DNA from: Gnetum montanum
Taxonomy: Eukaryota; Streptophyta; Gnetopsida; Gnetales; Gnetaceae
NCBI GenBank assembly: GCA_015680685.1
Contig: MNCI01025357.1
Span: 206,118 to 270,117 of the forward strand
Direction: 5' to 3'
DNA: 64,000 nucleotides
In this document: piece after piece, positions 44,255 through 55,858 of the stretch
Layout of the letters: each line of letters opens with the position of its first letter
Position numbering within the stretch: position 1 is the stretch's first letter
Notes under the pieces: model-generated
The model's input: the letters and a program-made list of their open reading frames with translations, nothing else
What the model was told of the DNA's origin: nothing
The model's database searches: none
Position numbers and translations under genes: made by a program

Positions 44255-44615
44255 TGTTAGTAGATGTGGCAGCAAAATATGAAATGAGATGAAAATAAAG
44301 AGCAATTGAACCACATGCAAATGCAAAAGGATCTTATTATCAAAAATGGAAATAACAAGCTTCTTTCTTCTCACAAGGAGAGAACAAGAAGAAGCCTCTC
44401 TCTCATGCAATAGAAGAATGTAAGAATGGGATAGAAAGGGGATGTATATGATGGATACAAAAATTGAGGTGAGGGAGGTCCCTTAAATAACTAAATAATC
44501 ATCCGCTATTTTAATAACCATAGCATAAATTTAGCATAGCCTAAATTTAGCAGGATAACCATAACCGTAGCTGAATTTTAGCAGCCTAAATTTAGCAGGA
44601 TAACCATGGCCAGCA
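44255..44615 (-). repeat. 5' LTR of copia 1
   Basis: It is 361 bp, TGTTAG...CAGCA, and followed by TSD ataac. It is about 20 bp longer than the partner owing to a small tandem change near 44525-44580. Confidence 0.93.
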
Positions 44616-44776
44616 ATAACTACCACCAGGAGACCCAGCCAAATGCTGCCATCGTCACATGTAGCCCACCGTTTGCCTCTGTCATTGTGGAGAGCTACAC
44701 ACCATCGTTGATGTTGCTAGTCACCTGCTCACTGCATGTACTCTTGATCGTGGAGAGCCACACACCATTGTTGATG

Positions 44777-45323
44777 TGTAACAATGAATTAGTAGTTTAT
44801 TATTTGCAAACTACACTTTCTGTTTCTACTGTCAGATAGTTTTAGAATTTTCCCTAGAGATGAGATAAGACTTCTAAACTTGTTGTGAAGATCTATCTCA
44901 GTTAACAATGTGATAGCTTTGGATAGCAACATGTCAGTTTTCGTTGCAATCCATCCGTTCCAACCGATTCATTGTTATCTAGAAATGGTCTCGTATTTTT
45001 CTAATAAATGGTAACTGATTCCTAGACCTTTTGACTTCTTGATGGGAGAACAAGGCATGGGGAATCAATTGCAGTGTAGCAGTTCAGGTCCCTTTCACAG
45101 TCGCTTACAATCTGCATACACCATCACCATAGAGCGCTCGTGTGAAAGAAGATCCAGAACATTCAGGCATCAATGGCATCAATGGCTGGAGGTCAGTTCG
45201 ATCTGTTTTTTCAAATTGATTTGTGAATTTTTTGTTTCATGCACATTTGTAGATTAAGAGATCTGTTTTTACATGCTTCCGCTTGTGCAATCCGGTTTTG
45301 ATGTACTAGAAAGATTTCTAACA
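44777..45323 (+). repeat. 5' LTR of copia 2
   Basis: It starts TGTAACAATG and ends TTTCTAACA. It matches the 3' LTR closely apart from the 51-bp duplication there. Confidence 0.95.
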
Positions 45324-45325
45324 TT

Positions 45326-45340
45326 TGGTATCGGAGCCAT
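45326..45340 (+). other. Primer-binding site of copia 2
   Basis: TGGTATCGGAGCCAT, initiator-Met tRNA type, lies two bases inside the 5' LTR. Confidence 0.88.
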
Positions 45341-47068
45341 AGATCTCTACCTTGATGCTTAGTTTTGGTTTTCTGGGTTTTGCTGCATTGTTTCTGTCTG
45401 CAAATTTTTGCGATTTTTGTCTATGCATTTTGGGGTTTCTACAATTTTGTTTGCATATTTTTATGATGTTAGTAGATCTAGTGAGATCTGGAACCTTGAT
45501 TTATGGTGCCCCTTTAGCTCAATTAGAATGAGTGCTTCAGCGTTTGGATCCTTGATTTTTCATGCTGGCCTTATGTTTTCTTCTGGCCTTGGATCTGCTA
45601 CACTGAGAGAATGGTGCTATCTCGGGCAGTCTATCTGATTGAGGTAGCGGGTGCTGTAGGAAGAGTAAAGGATTGAATATTGTTGTTGCTATTTCTGTAA
45701 GCGATGGATGAAGTTTTATTACATGCGGTTTTCAATATGGCTATGAAAATAACATAAACCGTTTCACACGTAAACTATTTATCAAGTTGAATGTTGGCCT
45801 TGGCATATTATTTTTTCTTTTCACGCTGCGCGATGCTGCAATGAGGATTTTTATTTTTCCGGTTGATTAATGATGGAACCTTTTATTTTTCCTGGTGGTA
45901 TTTTTGAAATATCCTCTGACATGAAAAAGGAATTTTACTGCGATTTGGACATCAATATAAAGTTTTGTCTATTTCAAACACTGTTTTTTTTAAAATTTAT
46001 TTTATCAATGCTTTGGAATCTAAGTACAGAAAAGGTCCTTGATAAATGCACAATTTTGGACATTTGAATTTAAACTGATGACCTTTGAAATATTTAATTT
46101 GCTCACATGGGTGAGTAATTTTGGCATTTGGAATGACAGTTTTAACACTACCATTTTTCGAAATAAGGATGAATTGATTTAAATGATTCATGTGGCAGAA
46201 AATATATATATATAGATATATATTCCATTGTTGTTTTAAAAAATGGCAATTATGGACTCATGTTTTGGTGTTTTTCAAGCAAGAAATGATTGTAAGTTTT
46301 TTTTTTCATGCTTGCTTAGAATTTAATTGCATTTTGTCAATGTTGATTTTGATGCATAATGTAATCATATGTATAATAAAAAAGAAAATTTTTGCATCAT
46401 TTACTAGTGATCCTTATAATTTGTATAGTCATAGAGTGGCCACAACATCTTTGATTATACAAAATTATAAATTAAGAGTTTTGGATCACATAAGTAATTG
46501 TGATTAATCACATATAATATAATAGACTTTATCCCATAGAAATTTCTATTATATTTAATGTGGTCAATCAGGATCAAATGTTGAATTATTTTTCTTAATT
46601 TGCCCACAGGGATTAAGAAAAGGCATATAATTCAATAGTTTCCTCATAAGGATATATGGATCTATTTGAATTAAAATTTAGCCCACAGGCAATTTTATGT
46701 CATTTGATTCATATCTTGCATGTTTTACATTGGTAAATGTGCCCTAAGGTATTTCATCACATATATAGTATTGTGATTAATCATCTGTCATATGATAGAT
46801 TTTGTCCCACATGAATTTCCATTATATTTACAGTGATTAATCAGGGTGAAGTATTGAATTATTTTTCTTAATTTGCCCATAGGGATTAAGAAAAGGAATA
46901 TAGTTTAATAGCTTCATCATAAGGATATATGAGTCTGTTTGAATTAAAATTTAGCCCACAGGCAATTTTATGTCATGTGATTCATATTTTTGCATGTTTA
47001 CATTGGTACACATGTCCTACAGTTTATAGCCTAAAATTTAGTGACATAAGCATATTTATTTTGCAGCT
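45341..47068 (+). other. Long leader of copia 2 with an internal tandem duplication
   Basis: The 1.7 kb between PBS and gag is non-coding. A unit of about 275 bp is repeated (about 46499-46745 and 46778-47010), sharing gtgattaatca, tttttcttaatttgccca and aaaatttagcccacaggcaa. The gag ATG is preceded by a T-rich tract and TTTTGCAG (47058-47065), which looks like a splice acceptor. A possible donor (AGGTCAGT) occurs in the LTR near 45192. Splicing is a conjecture. Confidence 0.65.
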
Positions 47069-50000
47069 ATGCAACCTGTAAATTACTCTGACTTTAAATG
47101 TGACATTTCTGAATTGATGGGTGATAATTTCAAGGTGTGGAAGGAGAGAATTCTCCTTCATTTAGGATGGATGGACATTGATTATGCTATCCATAAGAAT
47201 GAACCACCTGCGGTTAATGCAACCAGCCATCCAGATGATATTGGTCTTTATGATAAATGAGAGCGATCTAATCGTCTCTGCGTAATGTTCATGAAAACCA
47301 ATATCTCGGCTGGTATACGTGGATCATTGGAACAATATAACAATGTGCGTGCTTTGTTAAAAGCTATTGATGAACAATTCGAAACATCAGACAAAGCGTT
47401 GGCCAGCACCTTGATAATGAAGTTCTCATCCATAAAGCTCACTGGAATTGGTGGTTTGCGTGAGCACATCATGCACATGAGGGACATAGCGGCTCAACTA
47501 AAAACACTTGAGGTTGAGATGTCTGAATCTTTCCTTGTGCACTACATCCTAAACACGCTCCCACTGCAGTATGGACCCTTTAAGATTTCTTACAACACAC
47601 ATAAGGACAAATGGTCAATTAATGAATTGATGACCATGTGTGTGCAAGAAGAGGGTAGACTTGCCATGGAAGCGAGGGAAAGTGTGCATCTGGCCATGCA
47701 AGGAAAGAACACAAAACAAGTCAACACTAAAGGGAAGGGAAAAATCCCTCCACAAGCTGATATCAAGAAGGAATCTAGATGCTTTTTCTGTAAAAAGAAA
47801 GGGCACATAAAGAAAGATTGCCTTAAACATCAGAGATGGCTTGAAAAGAAAGGTACTCAATCCTCATTTGTTTGTTTTGAATCTAATATGGTTGATGTTA
47901 GTCATAACACATGGTGGATTGACTCCGGTTCTACAATCCATGTTACTAATTCCTTGCAGGGATTAGCAAACCTAAGGAAGCCAGTAGGAAGTGAGTCATG
48001 CATCTATTCGGGCAACAAGATGCGCTCACATGTGGAAGCGATTGGCACATGCAAATTAGTTTTAAGTAGTGGTTTTGTTTTGGATTTGGAAAGGACATTT
48101 TACATTCCTTGTTTTTCAAGGAATTTAATTTCTGTATCAAGGCTTGTATCATTGGGATTTTCCTTTAACTTTTCAGATACTATGTTCAGTGTATCTTATA
48201 GATCTGAAATAGTTGGAAATGGTACATTAACAGATGGTCTTTTTCAACTTAATTTACAAAACGACACTTCTTACACTTCTATGCATGTTCATGCTGGCAT
48301 TAAGCGATGTGTTATGAATGAGGAATCCTCTATGTTATGGCATCGTAGATTAGGCCATATCTCCATTGAGAGAATCAAGCGCTTGGTAACTGATGGAGTA
48401 CTTAGTACTCTTGATTTTACTGACTTTGACACTTGTGTAAACTGCATAAAGGGAAAGCAGACCAATGTGTCAAAGAAAGGTGCCAAGAGGAGTTCTGCCA
48501 TATTAGAAATCATACATACGGATATTTGTAGTCCAGATATGGATGCATATGATCAACGGTATTTCATTACCTTTATTGATGACTACTCACGATACATGTA
48601 TCTCTACTTGCTTCATCACAAAAATGAAGCTTTAGATGCCTTTAAGGTATTTAAGGCTGAAGTAGAGAAACAATGCGGTAAGCAAATAAAGATAGTGAGG
48701 TCTGATAGAGGTGGTGAATACTATGGTAGATACACTGATGATGGACAAGCACCTGGTCCCTTTGCTAAGTTTCTTCAAGAGCATGGGATTGTTGCCCAAT
48801 ACACTATGCCTGGTTCTCCGGACCAAAATGGTGTGGCAGAAAGAAGAAACCGAACATTATTGGACATGGTGCGGAGTATGCTTAGCAGCTCCAAGCTTCC
48901 TAAGTCTTTGTGGAATGAAGCCCTTAAGACGGCAGTGTATATATTAAACCGAGTTCCAACCAAGGCTGTCTCTAAGACACCATTTGAATTGTGGAAAGGT
49001 TGGAAACCGAGTTTGCGACATATACGCATTTGGGGATGCCCGTCTGAGGTAAGAGTCTATAATCCACAAGAGAAGAAGCTAGACCCTAGGACCATAAGTG
49101 GGTATTTCGTTGGATATGCCGAACGGTCTAAGGGATACAGATTTTATTGTCCATCACATACTACTAGGTTTGTGGAATCAAGGAATGCTAAATTTCTTGA
49201 GAATGACTTGATTAGTGGGAGTCATCATTCCTGGAACGAAATTCCAGCGACTGATCATGCGGATGCTCAACCCTCTACTTCAAGTACTCGATTGATTGTT
49301 GTACACAACACGCCTACAGTACAAATACGTGATGTACATCCACCAGTCGTTGAAGTTCCACAAACTGCTGGTCAAGACATAGTAGATCCAGCTGAACAAC
49401 AGATACCAGTTCCTGTTGAACAGCCCGTTGATCATCTTGCCCCTCAGGAGCCTGATGAACCAACATTAAGACGATCTACTAGAATAAAGCGATCAGCGAT
49501 TCCTAGTGACTATATAGTGTATCTACAGGAATCTGACTACAACATAGGAGCCGAAAATGATCCTGACACGTTTTCACAAGCCATGAGTTGTAAGGAATTC
49601 GACTTATGGTATGATGCCATGAAAGATGAGATGAACTCTATGTCCACTAATGGAGTCTGGGATCTTGTCAAGTTGCCCAATGGTGTTAAAGCCATAGGAT
49701 CCAAATGGGTCTTCAAGACTAAAAGAGACTCCTTGGGCAACATTGAAAGATATAAGGCTAGACTTGTTGCCAAAGGGTTCACTCAGCAGGAGGGAATAGA
49801 TTACATGGAGACCTTTTCTCCTGTATCTAAGAAGGACTCCCTTCGTGTGATCATGGCATTGGTAGCTCACTTTGATTTTGAACTACATCAAATGGATGTG
49901 AAAACAGCATTCCTTAATGGTGATCTAGAGGAAGAGGTTTATATGAAACAACTTGAAGAATTCTCCTCTAATGATGGTGAGCAATTGGTATGCAAGCTTA

Positions 50001-50113
50001 AGAAGTCTATATATGGCTTGAAACAGGCCTCCCGTCAATGGTATTTGAAATTCCATGATGTCATGAATTCATTTGGCTTTGAAGAAAACATTATGGATTT
50101 TTATATGCGGTGA
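47069..50113 (+). pseudogene. gag-pol of copia 2, first part: gag, protease, integrase, RT N-terminal part
   Basis: ATG 47069 (MQPVNYSDFKCDISELMGDN) is in frame with the long open stretch from 47285 across one TGA (47258, replacing the Trp of a DKWERSNR-type motif). UBN2 gag is followed by the CCHC knuckle CFFCKKKGHIKKDC (about 47779-47820) and protease WWIDSGSTIHVTN. Integrase follows with LWHRRLGH, CVNC, HTDICSP, VRSDRGGEYYG and PDQNGVAERRNRTL. RT motifs are GSKWVFKTKRDSLGNIERYK, QMDVKTAFLNGDLEEEVYMK and SIYGLKQASRQWY. The frame ends at 50113, just after FGFEENIMDF, where the YVDD segment should follow. Confidence 0.93.
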
Positions 50114-51039
50114 AACAATTTCTCTCTAAGAATTTTGACATGCAGGATATGGGTGAGGCATCTTATGTCCTTGGCATTAAGATCCATAGGGATAGATCTA
50201 GATATATTCTGGGTCTATCGCAGGAAACCTATATTAATAAAGTTCTAGAGAGGTTTCGGATGAAAGATTGTTCACCAAGTATTGCACCCATTGTAAAGGG
50301 TGACAGGTTCAATTTGAACCAGTGCCCTATGAATGATTTAGAGAAAAGTCACATGAGCAACATTCCATATGCTTCAGCTGTTGGAAGCCTTATGTATGCT
50401 CAGGTCTGCACACGACCTGACATTGCATTTGCTGTGGGGATGTTGGGCCGATATCAGAGTAATCCAGGTATCGACCACTGGAAGGCTGCAAAGAAAGTCA
50501 TGAGGTACCTTCAAGGTACAAAGGATTACATGCTTATGTATCGACGAACTGACCATTTGGAGGTGATTGGCTACTCCGATTCAGACTTTGCTGGCTGCGT
50601 TGATTCCAGGAAATCAACATCAGGTTATGTTTTTATGCTAGCTGGAGGAGCCATCTCCTGGAGGAGTGGAAAGCAAACCTTGGTTGCTACTTCCACAATG
50701 GAGGCAGAGTTCGTTTCTTGTTTTGAGGCTACTTCACATGGTGTATGGTTAAAGAGTTTCATATCAGGGCTTAGAATTCTGGATTCAATATCTAGGCCAT
50801 TACAGATATTTTGTGACAATTCAGCTGCTGTCTTTATGGCTAAGAATAATAAGAGTGGCAGTCGAAATAAACACGTCGACATAAAGTACTTAGCCATAAG
50901 GGATCGCATTAAAGAAAATAAAGTGGTCATAGATCATATCAGCACTGAATTAATGCTAGCTGATCCTTTGACCAAAGGAATGCCACCACGGTCATTCAAG
51001 GATCATGTCACTCGGATGGGACTTGGTTCCATGATGTAA
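50104..51039 (+). pseudogene. gag-pol of copia 2, second part: RT C-terminal part and RNase H
   Basis: After the deletion and frame change the sequence resumes YAVKQFLSKNFDMQDMGEAS, then YVLGIKIHRDRSRYILGLSQ, SLMYAQVCTRPDIAFAVGML, and RNase H with IGYSDSDFAGCVDSRKSTSG, TSTMEAEFVSC, IFCDNSAAVFMAKNNKSGSR, NKHVDIKYL and ADPLTKGMPP. It ends at TAA 51037-51039. In intact relatives about 30 residues, including YVDD, separate IMD from EVKQF. They are missing here. Confidence 0.93.
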
Positions 51040-51310
51040 TATGTTGTACAACATTACAGTGTTAATGAAACTCTATTCAGTTGTGCGTTTTCTCATACAG
51101 TTGCGCATAAAGTCATTAGAGAACACACACATAAGGTCGGACTGTGAATAAACATTGGGTTTGTTCATACAGTCAAAGTTACCATATAAAGGAATTAACT
51201 TTGAGAAATAATACATTGTAATACATGGAAGATACTACTTTCATTAAGAGGAACTATCGCCATGATTCATGTATTTGTTTCTTGAAAGTTGGATATTAGA
51301 ATAAATATGG

Positions 51311-51326
51311 AGACCAAGTGGGAGAT
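51311..51326 (+). other. Polypurine tract of copia 2
   Basis: gaccaagtgggagat directly precedes the 3' LTR. AAGTGGGAGA is the usual copia PPT. Confidence 0.85.
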
Positions 51327-51924
51327 TGTAACAATGAATTAGCAGTTTATTATTTGCAAACTACACTTTCTGTTTCTACTGTCGGATAGTTTTAGAATTT
51401 TCCTTGGTGAACTACACCTTCTATTTCTACTGTCGGATAGTTTTAGAATTTTCCTTGGAGATGAGATAAGACTTCTAAACTTGTTGTGAAGATCTATCTC
51501 AGTTAACAATGTGATAGCTTTGGATAGCAACATGACAGTTTTCGTTGCAATCCATCCATTCCAACCGATTCATTGTTATCTGGAAATGGTCTCATATTTT
51601 TCTAATAAATGGTAACTGATTCCTAGACCTTCTGACTTCTTGATGGGAGAACAAGGCACAGGGATTCAATTGTAGTGTAGCAGTTCAGGTCCCTTTCATA
51701 GTTGCTTACAGTCTACATACACCATCACCGTAGAACGCCCATGTGAATGAAGATCCAGAACATTCAGGCATCAATTGCATCAATGGCTAGAGGTCAGTTC
51801 AATCTATTTTTTCAAATTGATTTGTGCATTTTTTGTTTCATGCACATTTGTAGATTAAGAGATCTGTTTTTACATGATTCCGCATGTGCAATCCGGGTTT
51901 GATGCACTAGAAAGATTTCTAACA
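51327..51924 (+). repeat. 3' LTR of copia 2 with a 51-bp internal duplication
   Basis: It starts TGTAACAATG and ends TTTCTAACA. A unit containing ctactgtcggatagttttag occurs twice (about 51359-51409 and 51410-51460) but once in the 5' LTR. It is followed by the TSD tgatg. Confidence 0.95.
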
Positions 51925-51929
51925 TGATG

Positions 51930-53344
51930 TTGCTAGTCACCTGCTCACTACATGTACTCTTGACGTGCATGTCGTTCTGCCTGCCACACACACCACTATT
52001 GCCATGTGCATGTCAACTATTGATTTTATCTCCTATCGTGCCATTGCTAGCCAAGGGATTGAGGTCCAACTTTTGCTCCTTGTCACAATTGGCGCTTGTT
52101 GAGAGAAGGAGAGGCAGAGAACCCCCAAATGATCTCCTTTCATTACTAACCGCCACCTTTTATAGCTATGCCTGCACCGTTCCATTGAATGATCACGTCT
52201 ACCAGTTGCACATCGGTTATGTTCTCCACCACTTGCACGTCGGTTACCTACGTTGCCCATCTTGCCCACCTTCTCCATGAAACGCCCACTGCCATTGGTT
52301 ATGTTCTCCACATTCTCCACCACCTTCAACAGATCAGCCATCACTTAGTTGCTGCTATTGCTGCATTCATCAGTTCCATAATGATTAATACCTGCATACT
52401 CAATAATATAGTTTTTGTCTCAATATAATAGCAGAGGGGCCCAACCCAAAAACTAGACAAATGGAATCATAGGTTCCTCTTCGCTGCAACTATTCACCTC
52501 CTCCTCTTTATCCTCTCGTTACCTCCTCCTCTTTATCCTCTCATTACACACAAGAATCAAGTTTAAAGATTCATCATCTTGTCACACAAATAATAGCTAG
52601 CCATTAAACATTTTTTTTATGCTTTGCATTTGAATAAACTTTGGATGGCCATTTGCAATTCTACATTACGGTCTCAAAATAATGCACAAGGCATTCATTA
52701 ATGAAAAAGTCAAAATAATGCACAAGGCATTCATTAATGAAAAAGACAGAAAGACAACCTCCTAACACTCTAGAACACTATGTGATTTATTATTTTTAAG
52801 ATAGCAAAGATAGATGTTGTTGTACTGTGCATGGGAATTACACTTACAAATCTAATTTTCTTAAAGTGGTGTGTGATCTCGTTGTTGGTTAACTGCTCCT
52901 CCATGGTAGACCAGTGGAGGCATTTTTTTTAATGGCATGAACAAACATGTAATGTAAATGGTAGAGGAGAGATATAGTGTGTCTGGTTCTTCATTGACGC
53001 TCATGCCCAATGGCATTCTTTTGTTACTACTACTTTTGCTTTTGCTAAACTAATATGACCAACTTTATTTATTTTTTAAACAAAAGGGATTCTACCAAAC
53101 TAGCATATGTTTTAATTAACTAATTAATATTTTAATGCAAAAATATGGGCTTTATGGAATGATGCCTAACACCACCTTCACAAAGCTTTCTTTTTCTTGG
53201 GTCAATTGGCATCTATATATTTGTTTATTTTCCAATTGCTGTAAAGCATGATCATGACTTAAGATTGTTGAAGAATAAATGCCTATTGGTAAAGATAGAA
53301 AACTTCTAGGACTTTTTAATTTTCATGATATTCAAACATATTTA
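51930..53344. other. Non-repetitive flank, no gene recognised
   Basis: The start (51930-52400) has the same ctaccacc/cacttgcacg-type low complexity as 34140-34548 and 44621-44771. Further on the sequence is AT-rich with no readable protein. A 36-bp tandem duplication lies at 52671-52745. Confidence 0.5.
52671..52745. repeat. 36-bp tandem duplication
   Basis: Two exact head-to-tail copies of a unit containing aaaataatgcacaaggcatt. Confidence 0.9.
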
Positions 53345-53396
53345 AACATGGCCTTGTGCCTAGCATTGCCAATGTTGGCATCAACACCTAGACCCC
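53345..53396 (-). repeat. LTR stub of element E
   Basis: On the minus strand TGTTGATGCCAACATTGGCA, then atgctaggcacaaggcc, parallels the first 45 bp of the element C LTR. Homology then stops. Confidence 0.65.
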
Positions 53397-53833
53397 AAAC
53401 TAGAAATTGTATGCAAGTGCAAGGAACAACAAAATCACAGAAATTTTAAAAGAAGATGCAAAAGATAGAGAATTGAAAAGATCACAAAATAGATAAATTG
53501 AAATTTAAAAGTAAACTACATTGATCTAAACATGATTAAAAATAACCATATAAGCAAGAGAGAACTAGAAGTGGGCCATCCTTACCACACCATCTTATTT
53601 AATCAAGACCAGAATATATACTCTTTATAAATCATAACTTTAATTACATAGATACATATATATATTTTAAGTATATAACTAAGATCACATTCTCAATATT
53701 CTTACAATGTAAAAGTCAAAAGTATGCAAACTACTTTGAGCATAAGACTTATGCCAAACCTAATGAAGAGGACAAGCTTATCTTAGATCATAGCTAGTCA
53801 TAACTTTCAGATTTTTCCTTGGGACTCTTTTCC

Positions 53834-53852
53834 TTTTTTTTTTTTTTTTTTT
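53834..53852. repeat. Poly-T tract
   Basis: A run of 19 T lies in the 3' region of element E, matching the poly-A position of element C on the other strand. Confidence 0.9.
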
Positions 53853-54578
53853 GGGAATTTTGGGGAAATAGGTTCAAAAGGGGAAATGGAGGCTAGGGTG
53901 AGGATTTCTGCCAAACCCCATCACACTCAAGAACTTATTACACTGCCAAAGAGCATAGTCATCATTCCTTTTCTGTTGTCTTTTTCTTTTCTTTAAGTAA
54001 ACTTTGCTTATGATATACTTCATTCTTAAGGTAGGAATTTTAACATGAGTTTGGCTGATTAGTTGCACTACCAAAGAACATGGTCCTTTCGGAACTTTGC
54101 CTATGGTTCCATTCAACCCTTGTGTATGTGCCTTTTAATTACTATCTATATGGCATCATAGCAAGTCTCCTGGGTGGCTAAGGATTCTCAAGTGGAGATT
54201 AACACACTTCACCCTGTTGATCATAGGGTAGTCATGGATCATCACACTTGAGGGCTAGGGCTTATGAGAGGGAAAATGACATTTTCCAAGGTTCCCTAGT
54301 GATTGTGGCTAATCATTCTCCAACTTCACATATCCTACACTCACATGATCATGATGATAACATGATAAGTTAGCATAAATCTTATCCTCCATAATCCAAC
54401 ATAACAAATAAAACTAAAACCTTGAAATAGACTGGGAAGAATCATAGAATTATTGAAATATATCATAAAAAGCATTATTTTCAAATTGTGTTATAATGAC
54501 CCAACGCCTAGTAACTTAAATGATCATAATGATTACTAAAATCATATGAAAAGAACAAATCAAACCAAAACCAATATG

Positions 54579-55476
54579 CTAAGAAAGAGATGATGGAAAT
54601 GCCAAAAAAAAACATGCAAATGCAACTATATACAAATGAAATGCATGGTAAAGGGAAAGAAAACATGCAACTAAGGATCTACCAAGTGTCCACATGGGGC
54701 ACCTAAGTATAAATGCTTTAAAATTACTATGCAACTTATGTCCTTGCAAATCAACAATTTTGTAAACATTAAGGCCAATGACATTTGTAACTTGGAATGG
54801 GCTAGACCACATAGGAGAAAACTTAGTTTGAGGATCTGTTTGGCTAGATGCTCCATCTCTTTTTAGGACTAGATCTCTTATTTTAAAGACTTTACTTGCA
54901 TGTTTCTTGTCAAACCATCTTTTAACAATTTGTTAAAATTCAAGACATAATTATAATTCACTTGTTCGTCTTCTATTAGGTACTAAATTTGATGTCCAAC
55001 TTGAATGTTTCATAAGATGAATAATTTTAGATTCTAAAAGTTCATCAAGTTCTTCTTTCATCCAAGTTTCAATCTTAGGTCTAACAGGTCTATGTTTTTG
55101 TAAGTCATCGAATACTTCTCTAGGAATATCTTCAATGGATATGTCATCAAAATTTTGCACACCTTCTAATGTTTTAGTGGTTGGGATCTCATTTATATCT
55201 TTGTCCTTCTCTAAAGGTTGTGGGTCCCCTAAAAGAAATGTTTTTTTTATCATGTTGATGGTATGGCAAAGTATCTTCATAGATTTCTTTACATTCACTA
55301 GAAGTAAAAGGATTTATTTTTGAAATTTCACTCTTATGGTCATTTATAACATGTTCACTAAGATCAACTTCAATAACTCCAATATAAAGATTGGTATATT
55401 GATTTTCCAAAGATTTATTTTGTTGATTGAAGGTTGTAACTACTTGTTTATAGAAAGGCTCTCTTGGTATGACCAT
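54579..55476 (-). pseudogene. pol remnants of element E: pre-RT linker, RT stub and integrase C-terminus
   Basis: 55476-54951 gives VIPREPFYKQVVTTFNQQNK, then a frame with FLLGDPQPLEKDKDINEIPT, VFDDLQKHRPVRPKI and SKIIHLMKHSSWTSNLVPNR, the start of RT. From FDDIS it passes almost directly to RPVRPKIE, so the extra RNase H of element C is absent. The integrase end (KFSPMWSSPFQVTNV, KIVDLQGHKL) follows after a large deletion. Confidence 0.8.
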
Positions 55477-55492
55477 GTATTTAGATTTTTCT

Positions 55493-55858
55493 TTAATAAG
55501 AATAAATAATTTTGAGAAATCTAACTAAAGAAGCCCCATATTTGGCTCCAAAAGTCCTAGACAAGAGCACATGATTAGTGGGTGACATATCAACTACTAA
55601 GATATTTGTATAACATGTAAATGTAGGGTATTTTTTAAGTTGTGCTTTCATTCCTTTTAAAGACCCTACTATAGGTATGTTAGATCCATCGAGTTGTATC
55701 ACACTTCTCACTTGTGGTATCATTTGTGCTTCTAAATTCTTACATACCTCAAGTGGCATGACACTAATAGTTGCGCTAGAATCCATGAAACAATTATGGA
55801 CATTCTTTCCTAAAATGACCAAAGTTGTTAAGAGAGGTTGATCTTTCTTGCTTGACAT
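55493..55858 (-). pseudogene. Protease of element E
   Basis: It is open for 121 codons and similar to 26040-26400 of element C: LTTLVILGKNVHNCFMDSSA then TISVMPLEVCKNLEAQMIP. The DSG active-site triad is DSS. VLLSRTFGAKYG matches the second conserved strand. Confidence 0.85.

Larger units (their letters stand above)
34554..44615 (-). mobile_element. Copia 1: Ty1/copia element carrying a PPR gene fragment, itself invaded by a palindromic element
   Basis: It is bounded by LTRs (34554-34893, 340 bp; 44255-44615, 361 bp) and the TSD ataac (34549-34553 and 44616-44620). It reads leftwards: PBS of initiator-Met type, gag with CCHC knuckle, protease, integrase, the first residues of RT, then a PPR gene fragment in place of RT and most of RNase H. 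The last RNase H residues, PPT and 3' LTR follow. The PPR fragment is split by a 5.7-kb palindromic retroelement (35821-41558). Without that insert the element is about 4.3 kb. Confidence 0.92.
44777..51924 (+). mobile_element. Copia 2: Ty1/copia retrotransposon, nearly intact
   Basis: It is 7.1 kb, with LTRs 44777-45323 (547 bp) and 51327-51924 (598 bp, larger by a 51-bp internal duplication) and TSD tgatg (44772-44776 and 51925-51929). The PBS is of initiator-Met type at 45326, followed by a 1.7-kb leader, one gag-pol reading from 47069 to 51039, and a PPT before 51327. It is interrupted by a single TGA (47258) and by a deletion with frame change near 50103 that removes the RT catalytic segment. 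Confidence 0.95.
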
